From: Anas platyrhynchos | Lineage: Eukaryota > Chordata > Aves > Anseriformes > Anatidae | Assembly (NCBI RefSeq): GCF_047663525.1 | Contig: NC_092593.1 | Location: forward strand, 21,052,001-21,116,000 | Length of the DNA: 64,000 bases | Direction: 5' to 3' | Part shown: positions 24,202-38,656 of the stretch, piece by piece | Layout of the letters: each line of letters opens with the position of its first letter | How positions within the stretch are numbered: the first letter of the stretch is position 1 | Made by a program: the position numbers and the translations under genes | The notes under the pieces: generated by a model | Told to the model about the DNA's origin: nothing | Database searches by the model: none | Seen by the model: the letters and a program-made list of their open reading frames with translations, nothing else

Positions 24202-27200
24202 GACGATGCCTGTGGCGCGGCACTGCCCAGACGTGCCTTCAGCACCGTACCTGTGAGCAGACCTGCGGAGTTTAAGGGCAAAATGCCCGCCTTCCTCCCC
24301 GTGTGCCGAAATGGCGGCCGCTCTGCTGCTGAGGGGAAGGTGCTCGGCCCAAGGCTGTGTTCCAAAGCGCTTGGGAGCAGCTCGAGCTTTCAGGGTTTCC
24401 AATGTGTCATTAGGCATCGTGTCAGTTTAGGCTTACATTAACGTTGGCAAAGTTATTTGAAAATAATGGATATTTTTCTGTAGCGACTTCCCTATTCCTT
24501 TTTCTGACTGAAAATTGTATAAAACAAACCGATGAGGAACCTGATCAATCGTTTGCTAAATCTGGCTTTTAAACATCGAGAATATGCTTTTTCGCCTTAT
24601 ATTTTCACCAAGTCAGCTCTGTTCTCTGTTTGCCTAATGAGACAGACAAACAAGAAGTGCTGCCCGAAACTTCGCTCGGACTAAGCTGGAGCCAGACTGC
24701 CGCAGATGGGTTCCTCTGGTGGCAGTTGTCAAACAAGCTCTGGCACAGCCGTAATTACAGAGATCCCCTTGGCCATGGCATTCGGAATCAAGAGAAACAG
24801 CAACTCGATAGATGTTCATTGCAGTAGAATGTGTAAAACTGATGTGTGTATATGTGTGTTAAATACTGGAAAGAATATATTCTCTCAGGAAATAATGAGA
24901 TGAGACAATACCAGCAGAGCTCTCACATCTAAAATAATGAGAAGTTAATGGACGGTTACTACAGTACAGCTATTCAACAGTATTTTAGTGTTTATCATTC
25001 TGACTTAATTTCTCACACCAAAGTCTTAGGGTCAAATAATTTAATTAAAAAAACAATCAGTTGTTTTCTTTGCTACTACAGCTCCTTCTGTAAGCTGTCC
25101 TATGATAGAAAGCATTGAGCAAAATACCTTTGGCATCACTGGTTAGCACTCTTGCCAGAGATTTAGTCTCTAGAAGCACGTTGAAGGATACGATAGAGAT
25201 TTAGTGATACAGAAGGAGCACCAGCAACGGAGGCAGTAACAGACACAGTCCAGAAGTTCTCACTTTAAAGAGTCATTGAGACAACAACGCATCCCAGTTA
25301 CAACAGACACTTAAATATGTCATCTAGCATAATGTTTCTGCTTTTTAAAATGTTTCCTGGCAATCAGGGGCAACTTCCTTCCTTTCTTTGAGATTAAGTT
25401 ACATTAAGAATGTAACGTTACAGAATTCAAGACTGCTTTGAAAATAGTTTGTTTCACTAAATAGCCTTTCAGTTCTATGTACAGATCAGACCTACCTAAA
25501 ACGATCAGTAATGGAAAGTGTTTTTGTTGATCACAGTAGAGGGGAAATGAGAGTATCCCAGAATATAAAAGATCCACTTATAGGATAGAATAATGTATTT
25601 GGATGTTGCTACAGGAGAATGGCCTTTCCCTGCTAAGTGCCAAGATCAAGAGGAAGTATTAACGTGAAGTGAAGCAACGTGTGGGCTGCGTTTTGGCACA
25701 AGGTTAGCCCGAGTATGAACTAGAGAATAGCTCTGGTAGAGCAGATGTAACTAGCAGAAAATAGCCAGATAATTTTTGTGATTTGTAAGCTGGGCCGTTA
25801 TGGAAAGATTCTGCTCCAGTTAGATGACAAACTGAATATACCCAGCATCTGTGTTGACTGGTCTAGCCAGAATCTTTTGGGTTCTTACTCAGTTCTCAAG
25901 ACAGAACTTGTACTGAAACGCTGACAGCTTTACCACTTCCTCAGTTACTTATAGGCCCACACTTTAGGCTTTAACCAATAACTATATCCCAGGCTATAGT
26001 GCCAGCACCATATTGGGAGTGAGGGTGGTAAATTATTAAATATATATATATATGTATATCATGTTGATGTTGTAGCCTTTGCACCTTGTATAATGTCTGT
26101 ATAATATCTGCATTTAAAGCATGAAAGTGCACAGGTTAAAAATATGTACAATCAAAATCAGTTAAATATCTGTCATGAGAGATGCATTTAATTGAAAATC
26201 CATGATGTCAAATGCTAATTAAAATCTTAATCTGTGAGAACAGTTTAAAAAAAAAAAAAAAAAGCAATGGAAAAACAGAATTAGGCGTCCACGACACAAG
26301 GTAAGTAAAAGTAACAGTTTATATTTAATAAAACATTATTTTACTAAAGCTTTTAAATAGTTCATTGGAAAAAGAGGGCATATCAATCATAGCTGTTTCA
26401 TATTCATCTCTAAATAGCTAAATCATATGATAGCTTTTCAATTGAAATCGTTAAACTTTTATAGTAATATGGCATTTAAATATACATGTGACCTTTCTGA
26501 TATATGGGTAGAGCGTTACAAAAATATATTGCTTACATCTCAAGAATTTATTTCTAGTTGGCAAATTGCACTCTATAATAAAATTAACTTTTAATTTTGC
26601 ATTCACAAAATACATTTTACACTTTTAGCTGTTTCCAATCAACTAGAACAGCTGTTCATTTTATAAAATTAAATGATTAATATTCTTTTTAATTACACAT
26701 TTTGAGTACATATGCTGTTCAAGGTCAATTCAATTCTGAATTTCAAATCTTAAATGTCATTGATATAATAGACACATCAAATAAACTAATTCATCTCATA
26801 GTTAATTCAAGTTAATTAATCTCAACCAAAAAAAAAAAAAAAGTCAAAATATAGTTTTAAAACTTGAGATTTGGCATCTTTTCTGTGTTGAAAAGTGACT
26901 TTCATATTTAGGCAAACTGTTAAGTTGAGAATATGAAAAAAAAAAGAAGTTCTTCAGATAATTTTTTAATATACTGTTCATCAGATTATTTTTAGTTAAG
27001 GGCCTAATCATGTGACCCTAATTTGGGTTTCATCACAACAGAGTTTTCATGTTGATGTGAATATGACTTTCACCTGAGACAGTGTTGCAAGATTCAACTT
27101 TCGGTCCTGACTATCCAGGCTTTCACAGTAGTAATCCCACAAATGTATAACGTTGTATTTCATAGCTCCTCAACTGCTATTACAAAAAATGCAGGATAAA

Positions 27201-29159
27201 AAATTTAGTTACTAAAAATTTGCTTTCTAGGTACATCAGAAGATAAAGTAAAAAGAAAGATGCATCTTTCTTAAGGTAAGTAAAAATAATAGAATGTGGT
27301 GTTGATGCTTTTGTTTAAAGAAAGGTAAAAGTTTTTCTTTTAAATCCTATGATGTTAAAATGTGTTTTTATAATATCAAAATTACTGGATTTTGCTGGAA
27401 AAATAACCCTTGGTCTACTAGTTACAATACTGAGAATTCTACTTTAATGGGAAACTGGACATAAAATCAGCATCAGAATACAGGCCTGTGTTCTAAGTTA
27501 TCTTAGACCATTTTTTCAGTTGTTCTGAATGAATCTTCTCGTATAAGTTTCTATATTTTTTTTATCCAGTTGTCTTACCTTTGCAGCTTTATTTCCTATT
27601 GTAAATTTCTGTCTCTACTCAATACTGCTCTGCACATTTTTTTTTCAAACTGCATTGAGAAACATGCCCTTCCTAAAACTGTTACAGTGATTATTCTTTT
27701 CATACTAAATTACAGATGTAACTTTTTGAAAACTTTTAATTATTTGCAGATTTTAAGGGATTATGTTAAGTTTTAAAGTAACTACAAATTAACGATTTTA
27801 ATTTGTGAATTCTCACCTATCTAATATTAGTCTTGACTACTGAAGAAATAGGGAATATAAAATGCTAGTCTCTTGGGTTTTTTATATCAGGCAAAATACC
27901 CATTCTACTGTTCAGTGATATTTCAAGCATTTTGACAGACCCCTCAAGACTTCATAACTAGGGTAAATATATTGTTCAATTCAAGTAGTTGCACATCTAG
28001 GCACTTTTAAATTAGCCTTGTTAGATTTCACAGATCTTGTCAGTTTATCTCTGTACTGAGTGACAATAAACAAAAGTATAATGCCTAGCTTAATTTCAGA
28101 TCTTATGGCTCACTATATATAGAATCTTTTTTGTTTTCATTTTTTTTCCAACTATTTATACCTTTTATGAGATCCTTGTGAATTCTTTGGTAAAGATGTG
28201 TGGTCTGCCACTCTGGCACATGATGGAGTCAATTCAAAGATCTCTTAGAATTTCCTGCCAAACTTATTAAAATACTTACTACACAAGCTCCCTAATCTAT
28301 CTTTGAGACTACTGAACTTCAAAGCAAGGCTTTACTCCAGAAGGATTGCCTGGCAGGTATCTTCAGTAACTTTGCATTCAAACAGCGTCCAAGGCACCAA
28401 GGACCAGGAAGTGTCTGACAACCAGCTAGGCTCACAATCATCAGGTAAGTGTTAACATGCAGGTCAGAGAAGGAGGGTCCAAAGCCCTGGGCTGATGGAA
28501 TGAATAGACTTGATTGTAGTAAATGATAAGCAGAATTGTGTTTAATGACAAGCTCTTTTAACAAACTTTATTGTTTCTATTCCTTGTTAATATTTATTCA
28601 CAACTGATTTGAAGTCATAAAGGTTTCATTATGGGTAATGAAGAAGGAAGAAAACACATATTTTGACCTTGTGATGTGATGAATCAGTGGGAGATTATGG
28701 ACAGCGAGATTTGGCCTTTAATCTGGGGGGTCATCAATCCTGCTTTTCTTCTCATCTCTTAATTTTGTTGTGGGAGACATTTACTTAAGTACACACAAAA
28801 TCCCAGTGTGTTCCTTACGCGGGTCTGGTGACTACATTACTGCATAGCTGTGTTTCTAGCGGGAGCCTAGTTCAAGGCTGTGTATAAACCCTGCATGCTC
28901 ACTGAGCAAGGTTACGGGTATCTACTAGAGGGCATTCAGGTGTGAGGTAGGGGGCCGTCGCCTCTGTAGGTGGCTGCACAGTGAGTCCCATGCTGAAAAG
29001 TACTGAAACTAGCGGCCAGGCACTCCCAACATTCAGTGAGTTTTTACTGAGGTATGAGCTCATCAGTACCTGTTGTACAGCTTAAGTGCACCTTTTAGCA
29101 GTGCAGAGGCCTTGTACAGAGGTTCAAGTTTTTCCATTAGTGGTACAAAGGCTTGATTT

Positions 29160-29187
29160 TATATATATATGTATATATATGTATATC
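29160..29187. repeat. AT/TATG microsatellite
   Basis: Alternating AT with interspersed TATG units. A similar short AT repeat lies at about 26039-26058. Confidence 0.7.
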
Positions 29188-29331
29188 CTTTAACATAACT
29201 GAACTATGAAAGAAAACATAATCTGGTTCATGATACCTAATCCCCTTTAGTCTAAACAAGCAACAGTTTACCAATATAAGAATATTGTATACTAGAAGCC
29301 ATTATAATTTGTGCATCACTAATTAACCCTT

Positions 29332-29386
29332 AATTAATCACTAAGTAACCCTTGTTACTTAGTGAATTAATCACTAAGTAACCCTT
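29332..29386. repeat. Two 22-bp direct repeats, the first forming a palindrome
   Basis: A 22-bp unit containing ATCACTAAGTAACCCTT occurs at 29332-29353 and again, identically, at 29365-29386, a 33-bp period. Between them a perfect 12-bp inverted repeat (29338-29349 and 29354-29365, 4-base spacer CCTT) can form a hairpin. I do not recognise the element. Confidence 0.7.
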
Positions 29387-29496
29387 TCTCTCCTGCACCT
29401 TTTCCTCACCTCCAGCCTAAAAAAGAAGCGGTATCAGCAAAAGTGCTGTCTTGTCTGTATAGCTGCATCTACAGTAGTCTTCTGTGGGTGCAGATG

Positions 29497-29498
<2 letters not shown>

Positions 29499-29527
<29 letters not shown>
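29499..29527. repeat. Poly(T) tract, 29 bases
   Basis: An uninterrupted T run. It could be the A-tail of a minus-strand retroposon, but the flank (about 29530-29800) shows no recognisable element. Confidence 0.85.
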
Positions 29528-31240
29528 CCCCACCGTCCTCGTGATTGGCACACTTGTGCCTGTAGCATCATGTGGTTAAACCTTGATCTACCTCCTCCTC
29601 AAGTGAACACAGACTTTTATGGTTTAGATGTAGTTGTTCTCTCTAGTTTAATATGATATAAACTCTCCCTTATGGTAGGAAACTCCCTAGCCTCCATCTA
29701 GCTCATCTCAATCCCTCTTTTCTAGAGCAGCACTCACTGGCCTCTGCTGCCTCTTGATGCCAAAACTGAGCAAGTAACTCACTTTAGGCAACATCATAAT
29801 TTGCCCTTCCTGTCAACCTGACCCGTAATAAAAGGCGATCTTTTTTACATTTGAAATACCCTAATGTCAGCGAATCACAGACTTCTACCATGACAGTGAC
29901 AGAGATGTTCCAAGTGAATATTATGTGATCACATAAGAAGAACACTTTATTTAGGAGATTCCCATCTGAATATTATTTTTCCTTTCAAAAATAAGTTAAA
30001 TTGTGTCATAAGTTAAATGTTTCTGTTTACAAATATCCACATCACCAGCTTCATTAGGAACAACATCATGTATGTGTTTTTAAAAGGTAGGGCTGTCTGT
30101 AAAGATATATTCCTATTACCTCTAAGTCCCTGTTCTTGTAGCAGTTCTGAGCTGTTTAAACAAATTTCCAGCATTAACCTCTATACTACTCAAAAACATT
30201 TTTCATTTTTCTTTTTAACATGAACCAGCCATTATGGGGCACACTTTCAAAATAGGCTCTAATTACAAAGCAGGTTAAAAGAAATTTTATTAGACCAAAG
30301 CCCATATCTTCACTTGGGGTCATATCCCACATGCTTTATTCAGGATCAGATGGTGCGCCTGTGATCTCCACATGCAGATCTCTCATCTGCACAGAAAGGA
30401 GATGTCAGTCACACTGCCACGTTCCTCCTTAGTTTAGACTGCTCTCTGTAAGCGTAAGATGCACTTGTGAAGAAGGGAAAGGGAAATGCGCACTATTCCC
30501 TCATTAAAGATTAGTCAGGAAGGGGAACACAGCCTGAGAATGTCAGGTGTTCTCAGCTGCTGCATGTTAATCCTGAAGGAGTGTGGAAATGGCTTCATTT
30601 CTCCCACTTACATGTAACTAATCTGCTTTCTAGAATGACCAGGAATAGTGGTAGTGCTTTGCTTTTGCTGATCCCTGCAAAGACCAACCAAACACTTGAC
30701 ATCTGCTTACTTAGCATGTTACAAGACATTGCATGTTCACTTTAGTAGCCAAATATAGGAGGTTTATTCTTCTCAGCATTACATGATCCTTTAGCAGTGT
30801 GACTCCACTGACTTCTTCCTGTTCATTTGCTCTGAAAGGAAAGAAAGAAATAGTTTTAAGCAGGCAAAGATTACACTTTTGTATTTTCCAAAATATTAAC
30901 CAAATCTTCTTAAATGCCCACATGAGACCTAAGGCTATGTCTGAGCTTCTTAATAAAATGCTTGAATAAATTGTGTGACGACACTGACAAGCTACTTGCA
31001 AAGTACTGGAATCAAGGGTATATTCAGTGCTTGAACAGTTAAGTTAGAAAGGGAACAGAACTGTGAGCAATCTCATTAGGGGAAGTATGTTTTCTGTAAC
31101 ACTATTTAAAACTGGCCAGAGCAACTCCGTTAATTCATGTGAACACTTGAACTGTAACTCTGCTATCCCCATGACACTTTGGATATACAAAGAGTGACAG
31201 AGCTAAAGATGATCTCTGCATCCTGACAGTCTACAGGGAA

Positions 31241-31322
31241 CTGTTTTTTGTTTGTTTGTTTGTTTGTTTTTCCCAACTCTCATCAGGGTAAGGGCTTGTA
31301 AAAGTTAAAGGGGGGGGGGGGG
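31241..31322. repeat. TTTG tetranucleotide repeat and G13 run
   Basis: A (TTTG)n array at about 31245-31270 is followed by an uninterrupted run of 13 G at 31310-31322. Similar TTTG arrays lie at about 37335-37351 and 40228-40247. Confidence 0.75.
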
Positions 31323-34300
31323 AGATTTTCATAGACCTGAAGTTCATTAATCTAGTTCATTAATCACGTTTTCTATCATATATGGAGGAACATAATAATC
31401 ATAGAATCATTTTATGGCCACAAATATTCGCATTAAGAAAGAGTCCTAGTTCCCTTCTCTTCTCCCTGAATGCAGAGGAGAGACAAGAACCAAGAATTTT
31501 TAGAAGCTTTTAGCTGATTCACTCCTCATGGTTTTGCCACACAGCTCACAAGAGTTTGTGGTCCAGCCCCAGCTTCTCTGTAGGATGTGCTAGTATGCAG
31601 CTGTTGTGTTGCCTTTATGAATTTTGCACTCTCCCCCCATCCCACCAAAAATCATTGTGTGCAATTACACTGTTTTGAAATACCATGGCACATAAGATGA
31701 AGAACGGTTCCTAAGCTAAAAACAGAAATTAGAATGTATTGAAATCACTTAGATTTAAATGTAGGAATTACCTTCTAGTTTTGCCAGTCAACTCTTTTTC
31801 TCATTAGAACTGTACTTTTAATCAGCTATAGTAATATTAAATATTAAACACCCAGTAAAGCAGAATAGTATGTTACATTAAAATCATTCGTTATACATTA
31901 GAAGTACATTTGAATCTCATTTCTCTTCTTATTAAATGCATTCATTCCTCCTAGGCTTATTTCAGAACAGGTGTTAGTTATCAGTTGTAATACTCAGATT
32001 TGGATTCTGATCTACATTTTAGAACTTCTGCCATTTGGTATGTTCAAGAAAGGGGAAGGAGGAGGGTAAGTTTAGGCTTGTTTTAATAAGCTACAGCAAT
32101 TAGATATTTTGAATACTCAGAATGATGTTATTAGAATTATACAATTATTTGGTTTGTTCAGTTGCTTTTCAATACACTTGAGAAACAGCTCCTAATTAAG
32201 ATACACACACTATCAAAGATGCAAAACTTAGATGTTGGTAAAAACAATTAAAATGATGATGCAGGCTTAGATTCCCTGTGGGTTTTGTACAGATCTGCAA
32301 GACAGAGCAGGGTATGGGCATGTGGAGTTTCCCTTCACTGCACAAGGTCCAGAAAGAGATGCAGTACTTGTGTGCCCCACAGGGACACAAGCCAACCTGG
32401 AGGAGGTGGGATGCTCTGGGATGTGGGTCTGTTTTCTCAAAAAAATAATTTAAAAAGTATATCTGTGAACCAAGTGGGTACTCTAACAAAAGAATCTTTA
32501 ACCTTCAAGGGAATTGCTGCAGTTATCCACTGCCTCTGGGTAAGGAATTGTTCCTCTGAATGCACAATTCCTTCTGGGGAGCAGTAGTCTAGGGATGCTG
32601 CAGTCCTCATCCTCCTCCCGTGGCTGAGATATTAAATCACATCAGAGCCTGTACTGGTTTTAACCTATGGAGTATGTGCCAATTATATGTTAATTATTTG
32701 TTCTTTAATTAAAAAAAAAAAAAAATCCTTCCTGTTTAAAAGGGGTAAGAGGAAAACACAGCATAGAGCAAAGCACACTTTATAAAATAGAATAAGATAA
32801 ATGAGCCAACCAAGATTTCCTCCAATTATAGGCATGCCTCACCCCTTTAAAACTAATAGACTATGTAATGTACCATCCTTAATATGTCCTGAATGTATTG
32901 CTCTTGATCTCAAAAGCAGTAAGAGTAGTCTCTCTCATGAAATCTTGCTGCAGAAATGACTGAGTTCCTACCATCTCAATGCCACATGAAAAACCTTAAT
33001 CAAAGCAACCAAACCTCCTGACTTGCTGCTGATTCCACAGCGCTTTTTTATAGAGTGATATCACTTTTATCTATCATCATTTATTCAAAAAGGTAAATCA
33101 AAAGCATAAAATAGTCTCATCTGATTTTTTGCCTGCAGGAGATGTCCTTCTCTTTGGTTAAGCCATGAAGTCTTAAATCAGTCAGAGGCAAACTAAGTGG
33201 CCATCCTGATTCTCTATTCTCCTTTCCATGTGTAAAAGTTTCCTATGCATCAATTACAATCCAGTATCAAAATTAGAATTTTGAAAAAGAAAATATTTGT
33301 CTTTAGCAGCTGGGCTGACAGAAAGGAGCACTTTTTTTTTTTTCCCCCCCAAACATGGAACATTTTCTTAATTGCTTATCGGGAAATCCTAACCAACTAA
33401 TCTGTAACACTAAAGCATGTTAGCGTGAGATGCATCTAGAGCTACAGTAATGATGTTTAATACCAAGGATTTTCAAGTTCAGAAATCTAAGAATTGTAAC
33501 ATGTAAAGTGACTTTCTCACAATTTTACTTATATCAAGCTTATTTTCATTGTCATTGGGAAATCACTTTAAACTAAACGGCAATAAGCAACCATTCGGCT
33601 GAGTAGGTTCACAAAAAGATAGGGTAAGCCCTAAAGATCTGCCCAGAGATAGATGGCACATTGGCTTCACAGGTAATGCCCCAAAGTTTTTGTGGCCTGT
33701 GGCAACAAAACACCTTAATTAGGGTTGCAGCTTGCCTCCTTCAGGTCTTAGGCCTCAGTTAATAGGTTTTTAATAACTCTACCTAACCGGGATGCAGCTT
33801 TTTCTGAGTTCTTAGCAGGGCTCTGATTCATGCCCCTGGGGTCAGTATATTTTACCCACTCCAAGGTAATCCTCTCAGGAAAGGTTTAATGATATCCTAG
33901 CTGCATCTGTTTAAAATAATTTCAGGGCTGTGCCTTTTCTTGGGTGGTGGTAGGGTGGGCCATGACCTTAAGGAAGGTGCACGCTCCCTGAGACCCAGCC
34001 AAATAATCACTGGAGAGGTACTGTCACACACAGCTTCCTTCGGCAAGCAGGAATGGAGAAGCTCAGAATGGTTTTCTCAGGGGAAAGGGCAAGTGTAACA
34101 GAGATGCATAACCATCATGAGCCAGACCACAGGTCTGTTTAACCTAGGAGCATGCTTTGCAGTAACAGATGCTTAAGGAAAATGGATTAAAAACAAAGCA
34201 TATTTAAATAGATATTCCCCTGGGCATGGCCTCTCAGCTTCTGGGGAACAGTGCTCCGGGAACTTCCTGAGCTGGAATTGGATGTAGCTTGTTGCGTTCA

Positions 34301-34683
34301 ATAGTCGCGACACACTGATCCTTCACGGATTTGTCTCATCCCGTTACGAACGGCTTTACACTCTGCAGGCCCGCAGTGCTTGTAGATAGCTGTTTGTGTG
34401 CATAGCTGATACCCTCGCTGAGGAGGAGCTGTTGTGTTTACGTCCATTTCAGTTTTCGCTGGTGCTGAGGGGATTTAATTGCGCTCAGTGAAGCCTTTTC
34501 CCCTCCTCCAGGGAGCGCGGCAGATGCCGGGTAGGGCCACGGGCTGCCCATGGGGCCCGGACACCTCTTTGCGGCCCGTGCTGCTGAGGTGCAGTCGGCA
34601 GGGTCAGCGGCCTGCCTGCGGCCAGGGAGCTTCGGCTCTTTGCTGTGGGCAGGAACGCATTTTGCAGATCTGCCTTCCTCAAC

Positions 34684-34718
34684 TTCCTAATAATAATAAT
34701 TAATAATAATAACAATAA
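34684..34718. repeat. TAA/AAT trinucleotide repeat
   Basis: An imperfect array of TAA units next to a small GC-rich patch. Confidence 0.75.
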
Positions 34719-35854
34719 TCGGTGTCGAGACTGATGTTCCACACATGGCCACGCTCCACAGGGTGTCCCTGGGCTGAGCGGTGCCACTGCAGCCCCCCGC
34801 TGGCACGCGCAGCCTGAAGCTTTTTTCCCATTAGTGGAAAACTTTGGAGTTAAAGCAGTTAAAATGTATGGGTTTACAGCTTTCAAAACCTTTTTGTAGG
34901 CTTGTATAACATGAAAGCTGATTTAATTTAAAAGAATGAAATGTGATTTGACAAGCAGATAGTCCTGACTTTTATCTTGTTCCTTTATTGCGTGAAACAA
35001 AAAGATGAGAACAGCTAGGATGTTAATGTTTGAAAGGGGATAGCCCTTCTGATACTTCGTTTCTCTCTGATAAGTTTCCTAACACATCTTTATGATTCCA
35101 TGTGTGTGTATATGTATTTCCAAGGCAGTACGTAAGATCTGGTGAGCTTCCTGTACACTGCAGTTGAGGGATCCATGTCGTAAGACATGTGGTTCAGCAT
35201 TCAGAGCCTGTGCTGCTTCAGTCAGTTGAAGTAGTTAATCCTATCTCTTTTTAATTCCCCCTCTTCCGCCTGTGCTGCTCATTCCTACTCCTGAACAATC
35301 CCCTGCCATGTGTGGACCAGAGCCAGATGGCATCAGCCAGCTGAAAAATCTCCTGCTGCAGGGCACCAAAGGGAGGCAGGGGCTCGGGGCTCCAGGGTAA
35401 CCGCAATGCTCAGGGCACGAGCTAAGGGCAGCAGCAGCAGGCATGGGGCAGTGGTGACAGCTCCTTGAGCTTAGGACCAGGTGCAGGAGAAGGGTTCAGC
35501 TCTGTGGTGGCAGGCTGAACGCATGCATGCACTGCTGTAGGTGCTCGTCATGGGACAGGTCTTGTCATGTGTGGAGCAGCCCATAGGCACAAGTGTCAGT
35601 AGGGACCCCTAGACTGAAACCAGCTCGGCACCTGTGCTGGGCTGACATGGTTGTTTCAGTGGCATTTGCTATCTGTTGTCAGAAGATTAAGTAGGACCAC
35701 ATCTGGGATGTCAATGAGATCTAGCCTGGATTTCAGCCACTTTCTCAGGTGGCAGCACTGGTATTCTTCCCTGCTGGCCTGTTTTTTGCCTGTGGCTTTA
35801 TTCCACTGAAATAGGCACATTGTTGAAGAAACTTGCTACTTGGGACCTCTTTCT

Positions 35855-35916
35855 GCTCCCAATTAAGTCAAAGGAAAAACTTTCTCTGACTTTTAAGGGA
35901 GCAGAGCCTGGCCCTT
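35855..35916. repeat. Possible ancient amniote repeat fragment
   Basis: The sequence contains CTCCCAATTAAGTCAAAGG, then TTTCTCTGACTTTTAAGGGAGCAG, then GCCTGGCCC. This is a degraded version of a theme I remember from old amniote repeats: CTCCCATTGACTTCAATGG, its complement, then a GGCCC-type end. Family name not determined. Confidence 0.4.
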
Positions 35917-37330
35917 CAGTGGAATTCAAACATAAAACATTGTGCTTTCCTGACAGCTGTGTGCCTTCTGTGAGGTTAGGCCAAAACCCAGCAACTGAAA
36001 TACGGCTTGCTTTGGCTGCTTCAAAGTGAGATAGTGGTAAGGGGAAAACATTTACAAATGCCAGTGCTGGCAAGGAGAGCAGAGACGTTGCTCTTGCTTT
36101 CAAGGATGCACAGCTACTGCGTGTTGAGGAACACTGCTTTTTGTTACTGAGTTTCTGATCTGCATGCTCTAGGAAAATTTATGTATCCTTAACACTGACT
36201 ACAAAATAATAGCTTTATTTTTGATCCAGATGAGTTCCAGATCCTTTTGTCGAATGTTATCAGTGTTTTTTTTGGCATATAGGTACTGCATCATAGGACT
36301 TTTCAGGCTACGGTTAATGGAAAACCAACTGATTTTCTTCATAGGAGCCTTCATATATCTCGAGTTGATTTTATAATGGATATGGTGACCAAGCTTGTTT
36401 AATATTTTTTTCTTCTTCAGTTTTTTAGAATGCCAAAACTGATCAGTCCAGATGGTATTTTCATAGGAGCTATCTGTGATAATAGATTAATAGATAACAG
36501 ATAAGTAAAGAGCTTATAATTTCCAAGCCCTTTCTTAAAACAGGGGCAAGTGTGTTTCCTATTAGTATATAAGAGCATAAGTGACATATTTTAGTGTCTT
36601 ATATTTTTGTTTTGAATTTTTGGTTTGTGTTTTTAAGAAATATTAAGAATATTAATATATTGTCTTTTGTGTGGCCAGACAGACCCTGATGAAAACTAAT
36701 AATGACATTGTAGCATAGACCTGTCTCTGGGTTTTACTGTGTAAATTGTGTAGTTGACATGTCCACTTTCTGAAAAATTGCACTAACAGGAGTACCCTAC
36801 TTGAGATATCTATCATGAGAGCAGCATGTGTGCTCTCTCATCTCCCACATGAAAAATGGAATATTTTCAACACCTGTTTCCAACACTTCTTTACTCTGTG
36901 AAATGTATAAATATAAACAATATATTTCAGACTTTACAATTATTTTGATCTATATTTTCATGTTAAGTTATGCAGCTGTGTGTTACATACATGTTTAAGT
37001 TAGATAATGCTTAAAATATGCAAGTTTTTTTCCATTCACTGATTCTTTAAGTTTAAAATAGTTTGTTTGTTTATAAAATGAAATACTTTTTAATTAAGAA
37101 AAGTATCCCTATGGCTACCTAAAATTGTTTTAGGAAGGGAAGAAAACAAAAACAAAACTCAGCCTTTCAGTATGCGTTAGATACTCAGCAGTAGACATAG
37201 TTTGTCCTCTATACAGCTGTTGCATACAGCAAACCTTTTTAAGATTAAGAGGGTCCAGTTAGATCGTTGGGCAGATGTGTCTTGGTGGTACTGCAGTGTG
37301 TAGGTTAGAATATCTAAACTGTGTTTCTTC

Positions 37331-37385
37331 ATGTTTGTTTGTTTGTTTGTTTTTTGTGTGTGTGTGTTTTTTTGTGTGTGTGTTT
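37331..37385. repeat. GTTT and GT microsatellite
   Basis: GTTT units change into GT dinucleotides interrupted by short T runs. It looks like ordinary simple-sequence DNA. Confidence 0.75.
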
Positions 37386-38016
37386 GATTTAGTTAGAGAA
37401 TGTGCACAAACCAAGAGTCCTCAGTCGTGGAAAATCATGGGCCTTAGATGTCTACAGGCCCACAGAATCCCCATTTCTCTGTTCTGCTGAGTATGTGAGA
37501 CTCGTGTCCTTAAAATGACTTAATGGACCTCTGGTTACATAGCACTTTTTAATTTGCCTTTATTTCTTTATTTTTTTCAGACTTTCTAAAATTCCTGGAT
37601 GGCTTCATACTTGTTATTCATCCATTGTTTTAGAACAGGGAAACATTAGAACTGTTGGATTCTCCACACATATTCAACTTATCCCCCATCATATTAGCAA
37701 AAAGAATATTAATCAAAGTATGTGCCACCTTTGTGCTTTTAAATGGTGTTTTGGGTTCTTTAAATTTCCACTTGGAAAGCTGAGAGATTCAATCCAAGAG
37801 CCATGCTGCCTGTATTTGTTGTTAGTGAAAGTGATAGCATCAAGCAATATTTAGTGTGTTGTAATACCACTGTCTGTTTTCAGTGATTATGAGCTCTGAT
37901 TATGTAAGAAATTTGGAATAAAATAACTTATTCCAAATATCAGTGTTACTGAATTAACTAGAAAAAAAAATAAAATAGTGAAATAGTGTTTTTCTGAAAG
38001 GGAGGAGAGTAGGAAT

Positions 38017-38057
38017 GAAATACTTTTTTTTTTTTTTTTTTTATAAAAAAAGTATTT
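38017..38057. repeat. T19 tract inside an inverted repeat
   Basis: AAATACTTTTTTT leads into a T run at 38024-38042. It is followed by ATAAAAAAAGTATTT, which complements the left side and makes an AT-rich hairpin. Confidence 0.65.
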
Positions 38058-38656
38058 AATTCCCACTGTCTAAAAACAGTGTGAGCACACAATGCCAACC
38101 TTGTAAGTTGTGTTTTCCACCCTTTGTCTATGTGTGTGCATTCACACAAACATATATGTAGCTTATTTTGAAAGTTTTAAAAACAGGTCTTGTATTAATA
38201 GCAATGCACAGCAGAGGAAAATAAATTATTATTATTTTTTATTTAAGAATAAAACCACACATTAATATCTCTAATAGAGTTTAAAGGATGATGTCTTAGT
38301 ATGGGACTACTGGGGTGGTAGTTCCGTTTTTGACTACCTTTATACTTGTCTTACAAAGTTCTTATATGATCATTAATCGTCTAAAAGACAAATCTGTTTT
38401 TAAACGGTTGGAAACTTTAACAATCTAATACTAACTTTGGCATGATAAACTAATTAAAAAGAAAAATACACATTGCAACACCAAATCTGTTACATGTAAA
38501 AGTTGTGCTTAAAGTACTGTGCCTCATGTTTAGATGAACCTAGAGACATCTGTAACAGACAAGAAAACAAAGGCACATCTTGATTGCAAAAGTTTGTACA
38601 AAGCCTTCATTGTACAAAGATCATAAGAAGAAATCAGGTATACTTATCTGGGAATA

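Larger units (their letters stand above)
20250..24350. promoter_or_regulatory. SP5: CpG island covering SP5
   Basis: CpG-dense sequence runs from just after 20240 through the whole SP5 gene to about 24350, with a short AT-richer notch at about 21480-21780 containing the presumed core promoter. Extended CpG islands of this kind are typical of developmental transcription-factor genes. The long open frames on both strands in the island are by-products of composition. Confidence 0.8.

Noticed and set aside
31396-31412. ATCATAGAATCAT motif resembling the end of avian CR1 LINEs
   Set aside because: Only about a dozen bases match and the flanks show no CR1 sequence, so it cannot be called a CR1 copy.
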